Source: Rhodococcus ruber NBRC 15591
GTDB taxonomy: Bacteria; Actinomycetota; Actinomycetes; Mycobacteriales; Mycobacteriaceae
Assembly (NCBI RefSeq): GCF_001894945.1
Contig: NZ_BCXE01000001.1
Coordinates: 557,940-621,939 of the forward strand
Direction: 5' to 3'
Length of the DNA stretch: 64,000 bases
The position numbers were made by a program, and so were the translations under genes. Positions 1 to 7,739 of the stretch are shown piece after piece (position 1 is the first letter of the stretch; each line of letters opens with the position of its first letter). The notes beneath the pieces were generated by a model. The model had not been told where the DNA came from. It worked only from the letters and a program-made list of their open reading frames with translations, and did no database searches.

Positions 1-216
1 TTCGGCGACCGTCCCGGCGTACGGGGACGGCAGTTCCACGGTCGCCTTGGCGGTCTCGACCTCCGCGATCACCTGGTTGAGCTCGACCCGGTCCCCGACG
101 GCCACGGTCCACGACACCAGTTCCGCCTCGGTCAGGCCCTCACCGAGGTCCGGCAGCCGGAACACCTCGCTGTGCCCGCCCGCCACGTCGCCGCGCTCGC
201 TCACGCTCTGCTCCAT
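1..216 (-). CDS. bkdC: Branched-chain 2-oxoacid dehydrogenase E2 (dihydrolipoyl acyltransferase), N-terminal part
   Basis: Only the first 72 codons are present; the gene runs off the left edge. They encode a lipoyl domain: [13 protein letters not shown] near residues 21-33, then ETAKATVE at 55-62, where K57 is the expected lipoylated lysine. This is the E2 core of a 2-oxoacid dehydrogenase complex, carrying acyl groups from E1 to CoA. It begins 10 bp after the E1beta stop, so the three genes form one minus-strand operon (E1alpha, E1beta, E2). The ATG at 216 is preferred; an in-frame GTG lies four codons inside. Branched-chain rather than pyruvate specificity is inferred from the alpha2beta2 E1 with an adjacent Lrp regulator and from the actinobacterial BkdABC arrangement. 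The catalytic acyltransferase domain lies outside the window. Confidence 0.9.
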   Translation of the reverse strand, partial: MEQSVSERGDVAGGHSEVFRLPDLGEGLTEAELVSWTVAVGDRVELNQVIAEVETAKATVELPSPYAGTVAE

Positions 217-226
217 GTCCCGGTCC

Positions 227-1210
227 TCACGCCGCGAGGCTGCGGTCGACGGCGTCGAGGATGCGGTCCGGGTCGGGCAGGTGGTGCGCCTCGAGTTTCG
301 CCGGGGGATAGGGGATGTCGAATCCGCCGACCCGCAGCACCGGCGCCTCGAGCTGGTAGAAGCAGCGTTCCGAGAGGCGGGCGGCGATCTCGGCGCCGAT
401 GCCGCAGAACAGCGGTGCCTCCTGCACCACGACCAGGCGTCCGGTGCGCCGCACCGACGCCTCGACGGTGTCGAAGTCGACGGGCGAGACGGACCGCAGA
501 TCGATCACCTCCACGGAATGCCCCTCGGTCTCGGCGATCTGCGCGGCCTGCAGGGCGGTCGCGACCATCGAGCCGAACGTCACGACGGTGACGTCCGTGC
601 CCGCGCGGGTGACGCGGGCCCGGTCCAGCGGCAGCTCCGGCTCCGCGTCGAGATCGACCTCGGCGCGGTCCCAGTACCGGCGCTTGGGCTCGAGGAAGAT
701 CACCGGATCGTCGAGGGCGACGGCCTGCTGGATCATCGCGTAGGCATCGGCCGGGTTGCTCGGGCTGACCACCCGCAGTCCGGCGGTGTGCGCGAAGTAC
801 GCCTCGGGTGACTCGGAATGGTGTTCGACCGCCCCGATCCCGCCGCCGTAGGGGATGCGGATGGTCAGCGGTGCGGTGACCCGCCCGGCGGTGCGGTAGT
901 GGATCTTGGCGACCTGCGAGACGATCTGGTCGAACGCGGGGTAGACGAAGCCGTCGAACTGGATCTCGCACACCGGTCGGTAGCCGCGCAGCGCCATGCC
1001 GAAAGCCGTTCCCACGATCCCGGATTCGGCGAGGGGGGTGTCGATGACGCGGTTGTCGCCGAAGTCCTTCTGCAACGTGTCGGTGACGCGGAAGACTCCG
1101 CCGAGCCGGCCGACGTCCTCTCCCATGATCACCACCTTGCGGTCGTGTTCGAGGGCCCGGCGCAGGCCGGCGCCGAGGGCGGCGCCGAGGGCCAGGGTGG
1201 TGGTGGTCAT
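227..1210 (-). CDS. bkdB: Branched-chain 2-oxoacid dehydrogenase E1 beta subunit
   Basis: 327 aa, full length for the family. It has the E1beta transketolase-like pyrimidine-binding domain (GEDVG at 30-34, then the region with [16 protein letters not shown]) and a C-terminal transketolase domain ([10 protein letters not shown] and the final strand-helix region). With the alpha subunit it forms the ThDP-dependent decarboxylase that feeds valine, leucine and isoleucine oxoacids into acyl-CoAs. Its ATG overlaps the E1alpha stop by 4 bp (ATGA, 1207-1210), indicating translational coupling. Pyruvate dehydrogenase of the alpha2beta2 type is the alternative reading, less likely given the neighbouring Lrp-type regulator. 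Confidence 0.93.
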   Translation of the reverse strand: MTTTTLALGAALGAGLRRALEHDRKVVIMGEDVGRLGGVFRVTDTLQKDFGDNRVIDTPLAESGIVGTAFGMALRGYRPVCEIQFDGFVYPAFDQIVSQVAKIHYRTAGRVTAPLTIRIPYGGGIGAVEHHSESPEAYFAHTAGLRVVSPSNPADAYAMIQQAVALDDPVIFLEPKRRYWDRAEVDLDAEPELPLDRARVTRAGTDVTVVTFGSMVATALQAAQIAETEGHSVEVIDLRSVSPVDFDTVEASVRRTGRLVVVQEAPLFCGIGAEIAARLSERCFYQLEAPVLRVGGFDIPYPPAKLEAHHLPDPDRILDAVDRSLAA

Positions 1211-2310
1211 GACAGCGCCTCCTCGTGGGTCGCGTTCTCGAAACCGGCGAGGTAGTCGCGGTAGCGGGTGCGTTCCTCGGCGATCGCCGGGTGGTCGGTG
1301 GCGTAGACGTGGTCGAACATGCTCAGCGGCTCCGGATCCCGGGCGCCGAGGGTGCCGGCGCGCAACCGGGCCGCGGCCTCGTCCGCGGTGGCGCCGACCT
1401 CGTCGAAGAACCCGGCATCGGCGTGGCTCTCGCGCTCGAGCAGCCGGTGGAGCCGGTCGATCGGATCCCGCATCCGCCACAGTTCGGCCTCGGCCGGGGT
1501 GCGGTAGCGGGTGGGGTCGTCGGAGGTGGTGTGCGGGCCCATCCGGTAGGTGACGGCCTCGACGAACGACGGGCCGCTGCCCTCCCGTGCGTGCCGGGTG
1601 GCCTGGCGGGTGACGGCGAGCACCGCGAGCGCGTCGTTGCCGTCGACCTGCACGGCCGGCATTCCGTACCCGGCGGCGCGCTGCGCGATCGGGACGGGAC
1701 TGTGCGAGTGGACCGGGTTGCTGATCGCCCAGTGGTTGTTCTGGCAGAAGAAGACCACGCCCACCCCCCATGCGACGGCGAAGCCGAGCGCCTCGGCGAT
1801 GTCGCCCTGACTCGTCGCGCCGTCGCCGAAGTAGACGACGGTGGCGATCTCGGCGCCGTCGAAGTGGGCGCCCATCGCGTAGCCGGTGGCGTGCAGCCCC
1901 TGGGAGCCGACGACGATCGCGGGGTTGGTCATGTTCACGGCGGCCGGGTCCCAGCCGGAGTGGGCGCAGCCACGCCACAACCGGGTCATGTCGGCGGGGT
2001 CGACGCCGCGGCACCAGGCCACGCCGTGCTCGCGGTAGCTGGTGAAGACGTAGTCGTCGCGGTGCAGGGCGTGCGCGGAGCCGACCTGAGCGGCCTCCTG
2101 GCCGAGCAGTGGTGCCCACAGTCCGAGTTCGCCCTGCCGTTGCAGCGCGGTGGCCTCGGCGTCGAGGCGGCGGACGACGACCATGTCGCGGTACAGGGCC
2201 CGGAGTTCGTCGGGTCCGACGTCGGCGACGAGCGCGGAGTACTCGGGATTGTGGACCCGTCGACCGTCGGGCTGGATCAGCTGGATCGGGTAGGCAATCT
2301 TGTCGACCAC
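1207..2310 (-). CDS. bkdA: Branched-chain 2-oxoacid dehydrogenase E1 alpha subunit
   Basis: 367 aa with a GTG start, preceded by an AGGTGG ribosome site about 6 bases upstream. The ThDP-binding motif GDGATSQGD sits at 162-170 and closes with NN at 191-192. The region with HTTSDDPTRYR is typical of the phosphorylation-loop equivalent of branched-chain E1alpha. It is the first gene of the operon. Its upstream region (2311-2477) is shared with a divergent Lrp/AsnC regulator and contains two dyad-symmetric sequences, so control by that regulator is likely. Confidence 0.93.
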   Translation of the reverse strand: MVDKIAYPIQLIQPDGRRVHNPEYSALVADVGPDELRALYRDMVVVRRLDAEATALQRQGELGLWAPLLGQEAAQVGSAHALHRDDYVFTSYREHGVAWCRGVDPADMTRLWRGCAHSGWDPAAVNMTNPAIVVGSQGLHATGYAMGAHFDGAEIATVVYFGDGATSQGDIAEALGFAVAWGVGVVFFCQNNHWAISNPVHSHSPVPIAQRAAGYGMPAVQVDGNDALAVLAVTRQATRHAREGSGPSFVEAVTYRMGPHTTSDDPTRYRTPAEAELWRMRDPIDRLHRLLERESHADAGFFDEVGATADEAAARLRAGTLGARDPEPLSMFDHVYATDHPAIAEERTRYRDYLAGFENATHEEALS

Positions 2311-2368
2311 CGTGCACCACCTCGCTATGGCGGGACCGGTCGCCCTCGTGAGGCGCCCCGGACAAACC

Positions 2369-2384
2369 TGTGTTGTACATCACA
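2369..2384. promoter_or_regulatory. Candidate operator, 16-bp palindrome (bkd/Lrp divergent region)
   Basis: TGTGTTGTACATCACA reads almost the same on both strands (14 of 16 positions symmetric). It lies 59 bp upstream of the E1alpha start and 94 bp upstream of the Lrp gene start. Its position and symmetry suggest a binding site for the divergent Lrp/AsnC protein or for a global regulator. The sequence shows only the dyad; the binding protein is inferred. Confidence 0.45.
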
Positions 2385-2404
2385 TGATCCACGCGGGGTG
2401 CAGG

Positions 2405-2433
2405 TGCGCAATCGATCGTCGCGTGATTGTGCA
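2405..2433. promoter_or_regulatory. Candidate operator, inverted repeat TGCGCAAT-N13-ATTGTGCA
   Basis: Two 8-bp arms, TGCGCAAT (2405-2412) and ATTGTGCA (2426-2433), match as an inverted repeat in 7 of 8 positions with a 13-bp spacer. The arm centres are about two helical turns apart, which suits an Lrp-family oligomer. The element overlaps the expected promoter region of the Lrp gene (start 2478), consistent with autoregulation together with control of the bkd operon. Confidence 0.45.
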
Positions 2434-2477
2434 GCAAGCACGGTTTCGGGGGGTCCGGCGCTGTCATACTGCGAAAC

Positions 2478-2948
2478 ATGACCAGTCTCGATGCCACCGA
2501 CGCCCGGATGCTGCTCGAGCTCGCGCGCACCCCGCGGGCGACCGGGGTGGAGTTGTCCCAGCGTCTCGGGCTGTCCCGGAACACGGTGCAGGCACGGCTC
2601 GCGCGGTGGGATGCGGAGGGGGTTCTCGGCTCGTTCGAGCGCCGGGTGGATCCGCGGGCGCTCGGCTACCCGCTGGCCGCGTTCGTCGCGACCCGGGTCG
2701 ATCAGCACCGGCTCGACGCCGTCGTCGCGGCCCTCGGGCAGATCCCGGAGGTCACCGAGGTGTACGGCATGACGGGGCAGACGGACCTGTCGGTGAAGGT
2801 GGTCGCGCGGGACGCCGACGATCTCTACCGGCTGGCCGGGCAGATCCTCGAGATCCCCGGTGTCGAGCGCACCAACATGGCGCTGGTGATGCGCGAACTG
2901 GTGGGTCCGCGCACGGCGCCGCTGCTCGAGCGGCTCGCGCAGCGCTGA
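2478..2948 (+). CDS. Lrp/AsnC-family transcriptional regulator
   Basis: 156 aa, the standard Lrp/AsnC length. An N-terminal winged HTH (residues about 5-55, with LSQRLGLSRNTVQARLARW as recognition region) is followed by a C-terminal RAM/ligand-binding domain (about 65-145, with VTEVYGMTGQTDLSVKV). It is divergent from the branched-chain oxoacid dehydrogenase operon and probably controls it in response to a branched-chain amino acid or oxoacid, as BkdR does in Pseudomonas; that role is inferred from position. The ATG has no Shine-Dalgarno sequence, but a -10-like CATACT sits 7 bases upstream, so the mRNA may be leaderless. Confidence 0.88.
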   Translation: MTSLDATDARMLLELARTPRATGVELSQRLGLSRNTVQARLARWDAEGVLGSFERRVDPRALGYPLAAFVATRVDQHRLDAVVAALGQIPEVTEVYGMTGQTDLSVKVVARDADDLYRLAGQILEIPGVERTNMALVMRELVGPRTAPLLERLAQR

Positions 2949-2981
2949 GGCGCCTTCCGTGCAGCGCTGAGGCGCCTTCCG
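2939..2981. repeat. 21-bp tandem direct repeat over the Lrp stop codon
   Basis: The sequence at 2939-2959 is repeated exactly at 2961-2981 with one base between. The first copy contains the last two codons and the stop of the Lrp gene. The second copy forms the left arm of the following terminator hairpin. It looks like a local duplication of the gene end. Confidence 0.8.
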
Positions 2982-3004
2982 GGACCGAACCCGGAAGGCG
3001 CCTC
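2969..3004. terminator. Bidirectional hairpin terminator between Lrp gene and thiolase
   Basis: Perfect 15-bp stem: 2969-2983 pairs with 2990-3004 around a 6-base loop (ACCGAA). It lies between the convergent stops at 2948 and 3015, so it probably ends transcription from both sides. No clear T-run is seen, which is common in high-GC actinobacteria. Confidence 0.75.
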
Positions 3005-3014
3005 GGCGTGCGGG

Positions 3015-4187
3015 CTAGAGGATTTCGTAGATCGTGGCGTTGGCGGTGCCCCCGCCCTCACACATGGTCTGCAGACCGTAGCGGCCGCCGGTGTGGCGCA
3101 GGTGGTGGATCAGGGTCGCGGCGAGACGACCGCCCGAGGCGCCGAGGGGGTGGCCGAGGGCGATCGCGCCGCCCAGGGGGTTCAGCTTCTCGCTCGGTGC
3201 GCCGGTCTCGCGCTGCCATGCGAGCGGCACGGAGGCGAAGGCCTCGTTGACCTCGAACGCGTCGATGTCGCCGAGCGAGAGTCCCGACCGCTTCAGCGCC
3301 AGGGCGGTGGCCGGGATCGGACCGGTGAGCATCTTGACCGGGTCGTCGCCGGTGACGACGGCGGTGTGCACGCGCGCGAGCGGCGTCAGCCCCAGAGCCT
3401 TCGCCTGCTCCGACGTGGTGATCAGCAGCCCGGAGGCGCCGTCGGAGATCTGCGACGCGTTGCCGGCGGTGACCACGCCGTTCTCCCGGAAGGGGGCCTT
3501 CAGGCCGGCGAGCTTGTCGACGGTGGAGCCGCGCCGGATGCCCTCGTCGGAGTCGATCACGGTGCCGTCCGCCAGCGTGTAGGGCGCGATCTCGTCCGCG
3601 AACCGGCCCTCGTCCTGGGCCCGGGCGGCACGCTCGTGCGAGCGGACGGAGTACTCGTCGAGTTCGGTGCGCGAGATGCCCCACTGCTCGGCGATGATCT
3701 CGGCCCCGACGCCCTGGTTGAAGCGGCCGTTGAAGCCGGGCGCGGTGAGCTCGTCGGCGTACCGTTCGCGCGCCGGGCCGCCCATCTGCCCGGTGCCTTC
3801 GGGCGCGGAGGAGCCGAGCGGGATCGCGGACATGATCTCCACGCCGCCGGCGACGACGAGGTCGGCCTGGCCGGAGATCACCGCGGCGGCCGCCGTCGAG
3901 ACGGCCTGCTGGGACGATCCGCACTGCCGGTCGATGGTGAAGCCGGGCACCGACTCCGGCCAGCCCGCACCGAGCACCGCCATGCGGCCGATGTTCCCGG
4001 ACTGCATGCCCACGGACTGCACGGTGCCCCAGTGCACGTCGTCGACGAGGCTCGGGTCGATGCCGGTGCGCTCGGCGAGGGTGCGCAGGACGTGGGCGGA
4101 CAGCTCGACGGCGTGAACGCCGGACAGGCCGCCGCCCCGCTTGCCGATGGGGGTGCGGACGGCTTCGACGATGACTGCATCGCGCAT
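3015..4187 (-). CDS. Acetyl-CoA acetyltransferase / thiolase
   Basis: 390 aa, full-length thiolase. The nucleophile C89 is in DRQCGSS, the NEAFA motif is present, the catalytic His is in GHPLGASG (H346), and the second Cys is in MCEGGG (C376). It catalyses reversible thiolytic cleavage or condensation of 3-oxoacyl-CoA in the cytoplasm. Degradative beta-oxidation and biosynthetic acetoacetyl-CoA thiolases cannot be separated here. It appears to be a single transcription unit with its own promoter region, which contains a palindrome (4255-4270). Its upstream neighbour is an acyl-CoA thioesterase, so a role in fatty acid or acyl-CoA turnover is likely. Confidence 0.93.
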   Translation of the reverse strand: MRDAVIVEAVRTPIGKRGGGLSGVHAVELSAHVLRTLAERTGIDPSLVDDVHWGTVQSVGMQSGNIGRMAVLGAGWPESVPGFTIDRQCGSSQQAVSTAAAAVISGQADLVVAGGVEIMSAIPLGSSAPEGTGQMGGPARERYADELTAPGFNGRFNQGVGAEIIAEQWGISRTELDEYSVRSHERAARAQDEGRFADEIAPYTLADGTVIDSDEGIRRGSTVDKLAGLKAPFRENGVVTAGNASQISDGASGLLITTSEQAKALGLTPLARVHTAVVTGDDPVKMLTGPIPATALALKRSGLSLGDIDAFEVNEAFASVPLAWQRETGAPSEKLNPLGGAIALGHPLGASGGRLAATLIHHLRHTGGRYGLQTMCEGGGTANATIYEIL

Positions 4188-4254
4188 CTTCGGATCACTC
4201 TCTGTCGGGGACGTGCGGATGCCCCGGAGTGTAATCCGGTAGATGAATATGATG

Positions 4255-4270
4255 CCAAGCGGATGCTTGG
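4255..4270. promoter_or_regulatory. Candidate operator CCAAGC-GGAT-GCTTGG upstream of the thiolase gene
   Basis: Perfect 6-bp arms with a 4-bp spacer, 68 bp upstream of the thiolase ATG. On the minus strand the inner arm supplies a -35-like TTGGCA followed, 19 bases on, by a -10-like TACACT. Symmetry and promoter overlap suggest a TetR- or MarR-type repressor site. The regulator is not identified in the window. The spacing differs from the published KstR2 motif (CAAG-N2-CTTG). Confidence 0.45.
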
Positions 4271-4280
4271 TGGGTGGGAA

Positions 4281-4757
4281 CTACTCCGCCGGGGGCGTCA
4301 CCAGTTGCGCGACCGCCTTCTTGATCTCCTTGGGGATCGCCACGGGACGTCGCGTGCGGGTGTCGACGTACACGTGCACGAACCGCCCGGTCGCAGCCGC
4401 CTGCAGACCCCCCTCGCCGTCCTCCCGGAAGATCGCCAGCGAATAGGTCACGCTGCTGGTTCCCAGCCGCTCCACCGCCAGGCCCACGCGCAGCCGGTCC
4501 GGGAACGACAGCTCCGCCAGATACCGGCACGACGTCTCCGCGACCACGCCGATCGCGTCCAGCTCCCGGATGTCGACCCCGGTCGTGGCCATCAGCCACC
4601 CGTTGACGGCCGAGTCGAAGTACGAGTAATAGGTGACGTTGTTGACGTGGCCGTAGTGGTCGTTGTCCGCCCACCGGGTCTGCATCGGCCACAGGACCGG
4701 AAACCGGGCGGGAACGGGTGGGTCGGCGGCGGGCGTCGTCGGCTGGCGGTTCGTCAC
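4281..4757 (-). CDS. Acyl-CoA thioesterase, hotdog fold (YbgC/4-hydroxybenzoyl-CoA thioesterase type)
   Basis: 158 aa. The motif WADNDHYGHVNN at residues 29-40 carries the catalytic Asp and the GHVNN signature of single-domain hotdog thioesterases, followed by the predicted central helix and beta sheet. It hydrolyses an acyl-CoA to free acid and CoA; the substrate cannot be read from sequence. The GTG start at 4757 is chosen because it overlaps the transporter stop by 4 bp (GTGA), so both are probably co-translated. A BenE-type aromatic-acid carrier next door hints at an aromatic acyl-CoA substrate, but this is weak. Confidence 0.88.
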   Translation of the reverse strand: MTNRQPTTPAADPPVPARFPVLWPMQTRWADNDHYGHVNNVTYYSYFDSAVNGWLMATTGVDIRELDAIGVVAETSCRYLAELSFPDRLRVGLAVERLGTSSVTYSLAIFREDGEGGLQAAATGRFVHVYVDTRTRRPVAIPKEIKKAVAQLVTPPAE

Positions 4758-5941
4758 CGTCCTGACGATAGTCCCACGCGGACGGCAAGTCCGACCATCA
4801 ACGCCCAGAATGCCGATCCGATACCGAACATGCTCCAACCGGACGCCGCGACCAGGAACGTCACGACCGCTGCTTCGCGTTCCGGCGCGTCGCGCAGAGC
4901 CGAGGCCAGCGCCCCGCCGAGCGTCGCGAGCAGGGCCAACCCGGCCACCGCCTCCACCACACCGTCGGGCGCCGTCGCCACGACCGTCGCGAGCCCGGTC
5001 GAGCACACCGCCAGCGCCAGGTAGGACCAGCCCGCGCACCACGCGACCACCCATCGGCGCGCCGGGTCGGGCTCGGCCTCGGGCGCCGCCGCCAGCGCGG
5101 CGCTGATCGCGGCGAGATTGATCGCGTGCCCACCGGCCGTCGCTCCCGCGACGGTGCCGAGCCCCGTGACCGTCATCGCCGCCCGCCACGGCGTGGCGTA
5201 ACCGAACGAGTCGAGCACGGCCGTGCCCGGGATGTTCTGCGACGCCATCGTCACGATGTAGAGGGGGAGGGCGATGCCGAGCAACGCCTGCCACGTCCAC
5301 GCCGGGGCCGTGAGCTCGAGCGCCGGCACCAGCTCCCGCGCCGCCGGCGCGGTTCCCGAGCGCACCAGATGGATCGCGACGACCACGGCCGCGGCCCCGA
5401 ACGCCCCCGGCACCGCCCAGCGTGGCCGCAGCCGCTGCAGCACCAGCCACGTCGCCACCACCGGCAGGATCGCGGCGGGCGCGTCCATCACGCCCTCGAC
5501 CGGGGCGAGGCAGAGCGGCACGAGAATCCCGGCGAGCATGGCCTGCGCCAACGATGCGGGGATCGCCGCGATCAGCGCGCCGAGGCGCGGCCACAGCCCC
5601 GTCAGGACGATCGCGGCGCCCACGACGACGAACGCGCCCACCGCCGCCGGCCAGCCGCCCGCCACCACACCGGTGCCCGCGAGCAGCGCGGCGCCCGGCG
5701 TGGACCACGCGAGCGTGATCGGCGTGCGGAACCGCCGTGCCAGCCACAGGATGCCGAGACCCTGGGTCAGGCAGAGCGCCGACAACCCCGAGGCCGCCTG
5801 CGACGGCGACGCCCCCACCGCCTGCAACCCCGTCAGCACCACCGCGAACGAACTGGTGAACCCGACGAGAGCGGTGACGACGCCCGCCCCGAGCGGCCGG
5901 ATGAGCGAGTCGGGACGACTGGGCGCGGGGGCATCGGACAC
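4754..5941 (-). CDS. BenE-family membrane transporter (benzoate/H+ symporter type)
   Basis: About 395 aa and strongly hydrophobic throughout, with roughly 11-12 predicted membrane helices. The start region (TSSFAVVLTGLQAVGASPSQAASGL) and the TPITLAWSTPGAALL segment are typical of the BenE family, whose founding member is a proton-coupled benzoate importer. No start with a good ribosome site is visible; GTG at 5941 is preferred over an upstream TTG at 5950. Coupled to the thioesterase gene by a 4-bp overlap. Substrate is inferred only from family. Confidence 0.85.
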   Translation of the reverse strand: MSDAPAPSRPDSLIRPLGAGVVTALVGFTSSFAVVLTGLQAVGASPSQAASGLSALCLTQGLGILWLARRFRTPITLAWSTPGAALLAGTGVVAGGWPAAVGAFVVVGAAIVLTGLWPRLGALIAAIPASLAQAMLAGILVPLCLAPVEGVMDAPAAILPVVATWLVLQRLRPRWAVPGAFGAAAVVVAIHLVRSGTAPAARELVPALELTAPAWTWQALLGIALPLYIVTMASQNIPGTAVLDSFGYATPWRAAMTVTGLGTVAGATAGGHAINLAAISAALAAAPEAEPDPARRWVVAWCAGWSYLALAVCSTGLATVVATAPDGVVEAVAGLALLATLGGALASALRDAPEREAAVVTFLVAASGWSMFGIGSAFWALMVGLAVRVGLSSGR

Positions 5942-6021
5942 GGGCGGCAATTCTGCCGCAGCGGACCGGCACCGCCCGCGCCGCCCGGCACCGCCCGCGC
6001 CGACGTGTCAGGATCGGGGGC

Positions 6022-6858
6022 ATGGTTGCCGATCCCGTGCTGATGACCGTGGACGAGCTGGCCGACCTCGTCGAGGCGGGCACGCCTCCGGTGCTGCTCG
6101 ACGTGCGATGGTCGCTCGACGACCCGGACGGCGAGGACCGCTACCGCGAAGGCCACATCCCCGGAGCGGTGTACGTCGACCTCGCCACCGAACTCGCCGA
6201 CCCCGGATCTCCCGGCCGCGGCCGGCACCCGCTGCCCGACGTCGCCCGGCTGCAGGACCATGCCCGCCGGTGGGGGATCGACAACGGCGACACCGTCGTC
6301 GTCTACGACGACACCGGGGGCCTTGCCGCCGCCCGCGCCTGGTGGCTGCTGCGCTGGGCGGGTCTGAAGGACGTGCGCCTGCTCGACGGCGGGCTGCCGC
6401 TGTGGACGGCGACGGGCCGTGCTCTGGCGGCGGGCCCCGGCGAATTCGTCGAGTCCGGCTCGGTGACCCTGCGCGGCGGCTACCTGCCCACGGTCGACAT
6501 CGACGAGGCCGGGCGATACCCCGCGCGGGGAACCCTGCTCGACGCGCGAGCCGCCGCGCGCTACCGCGGCGACGAGGAGCCGGTCGACCCGCGCGCCGGG
6601 CACATCCCCGGCGCGGTCAGCGCCCCCGCCACGGACAACCTCCGGGCGGACGGCACGTTCCGATCCGCCGAGGAACTCGCCGCACGATTCACCGCACTGT
6701 GCGGGGACCGTCCCGTCGCCGTGTACTGCGGGTCCGGGATCACCGCGACCCACGACATCGCGGCACTGGCCGTGGCGGGTATCGAGGCCGCGCTGTTCCC
6801 GGGGTCGTGGTCGCAGTGGTGCCAGGACCCGGCCCGGGAGGTCGCCACCGGGGCGTGA
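6022..6858 (+). CDS. sseA: 3-mercaptopyruvate/thiosulfate sulfurtransferase
   Basis: 278 aa with two rhodanese domains: an inactive N-terminal one (about 10-125, RYREGHIPGAVYVDL) and a catalytic C-terminal one (about 160-275). The active-site loop is CGSGIT with Cys at 236; CG[S/T]G[V/I]T is the mercaptopyruvate-type loop, whereas thiosulfate rhodaneses usually have CRxGVT. It transfers sulfane sulfur from 3-mercaptopyruvate to thiophilic acceptors in the cytoplasm. There is no clear Shine-Dalgarno sequence; a -10-like CAGGAT lies about 10 bases upstream, so a very short leader is possible. Confidence 0.92.
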   Translation: MVADPVLMTVDELADLVEAGTPPVLLDVRWSLDDPDGEDRYREGHIPGAVYVDLATELADPGSPGRGRHPLPDVARLQDHARRWGIDNGDTVVVYDDTGGLAAARAWWLLRWAGLKDVRLLDGGLPLWTATGRALAAGPGEFVESGSVTLRGGYLPTVDIDEAGRYPARGTLLDARAAARYRGDEEPVDPRAGHIPGAVSAPATDNLRADGTFRSAEELAARFTALCGDRPVAVYCGSGITATHDIAALAVAGIEAALFPGSWSQWCQDPAREVATGA

Positions 6859-6868
6859 GGACCCGCGA

Positions 6869-7693
6869 TCACCCCTGCGAGCGGGAGAACTCCGACGCGC
6901 GGCGCACCTGCTCGGGCGTCGGGGTCACCCCGGTGTACAGCGCGAACTGCTGCGCCGCCTGCAGGGCGATGACCTCGGCGCCGGTGATCACCGGCAGCCC
7001 GTGCGCGCGGGCCGCACGGATCAGCGGTGTCTCCGGGGGCATCGCCACGACGTCGAACACCGTCGACGCGGCGGCCACCGCGGCCGCGGGGAACGGCAGC
7101 TGCTCCGATTCGCGACCACCGGTCATCCCGACGGGGGTGGCGTTGACGAGCAATCCCGGCGTGCGTCCGTCGAGCTCGGTGCGCCAGTCGAACCCGTACT
7201 GCCGAGCCAGGGCGGCTCCCGTCTCCTCGTTGCGGGCGATCACCGACACGTCGGTGAACCCGCTGTCGCGCAGGGCCGCCACGACGGCCTTGGCCATCCC
7301 GCCGCTGCCCGCGACGGCCGCCGGCATCCCCGGGTCGACCTCGTGCTCGCGGAGCAGGTCCGCCACCGCCTGGTAGTCGGTGTTGTAGGCGTGCAGCACG
7401 CCGTCCTCGTTGACGATCGTGTTGACCGACTCGATGGCGCGCGCCGAGTCGTGCAGCTCGTCGATCAACGGAATCACGGCCTCCTTGAACGGCATCGACA
7501 CCCCGCACCCCCGGATGCCGAGGCCGCGGATCCCTGCCACGGCCGACGGCAGATCGGTGGTGGTGAACGCCTTGTACACGTAGTCGAGACCGAGCTCGTC
7601 GTAGAGGTAGTTGTGGAAGCGGGTGCCGATGTTGCTCGGCCGTCCCGACAGGGAGATGCACAGACGGGTGTCCTTGGTGATGCGCGAGAGCAT
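6869..7693 (-). CDS. Shikimate dehydrogenase-like oxidoreductase (AroE/YdiB superfamily)
   Basis: 274 aa. The N-terminal substrate domain has the SLSGRPSN...FHN motif (equivalent of SLSP...HN) and VSMPFKEA with the catalytic-type Lys at 70. SVNTIV and YNTDY follow, then a Rossmann domain with GSGGMAKAV and the closing NATPVGM motif. It is diverged from canonical AroE (SGR in place of SP; VSMPFK in place of VTxPxK), and the window has no other aromatic pathway gene, so it may act on quinate or another hydroxy acid. ATG 7693 is favoured: a -10-like TAGCGT ends 7 bases upstream. A GTG at 7732 is the alternative. Confidence 0.83.
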   Translation of the reverse strand: MLSRITKDTRLCISLSGRPSNIGTRFHNYLYDELGLDYVYKAFTTTDLPSAVAGIRGLGIRGCGVSMPFKEAVIPLIDELHDSARAIESVNTIVNEDGVLHAYNTDYQAVADLLREHEVDPGMPAAVAGSGGMAKAVVAALRDSGFTDVSVIARNEETGAALARQYGFDWRTELDGRTPGLLVNATPVGMTGGRESEQLPFPAAAVAAASTVFDVVAMPPETPLIRAARAHGLPVITGAEVIALQAAQQFALYTGVTPTPEQVRRASEFSRSQG

Positions 7694-7739
7694 GCGTGCC
7701 ACGCTAGTTCCCGTCGCGAGGACGCGGGGCACGGCGCCC

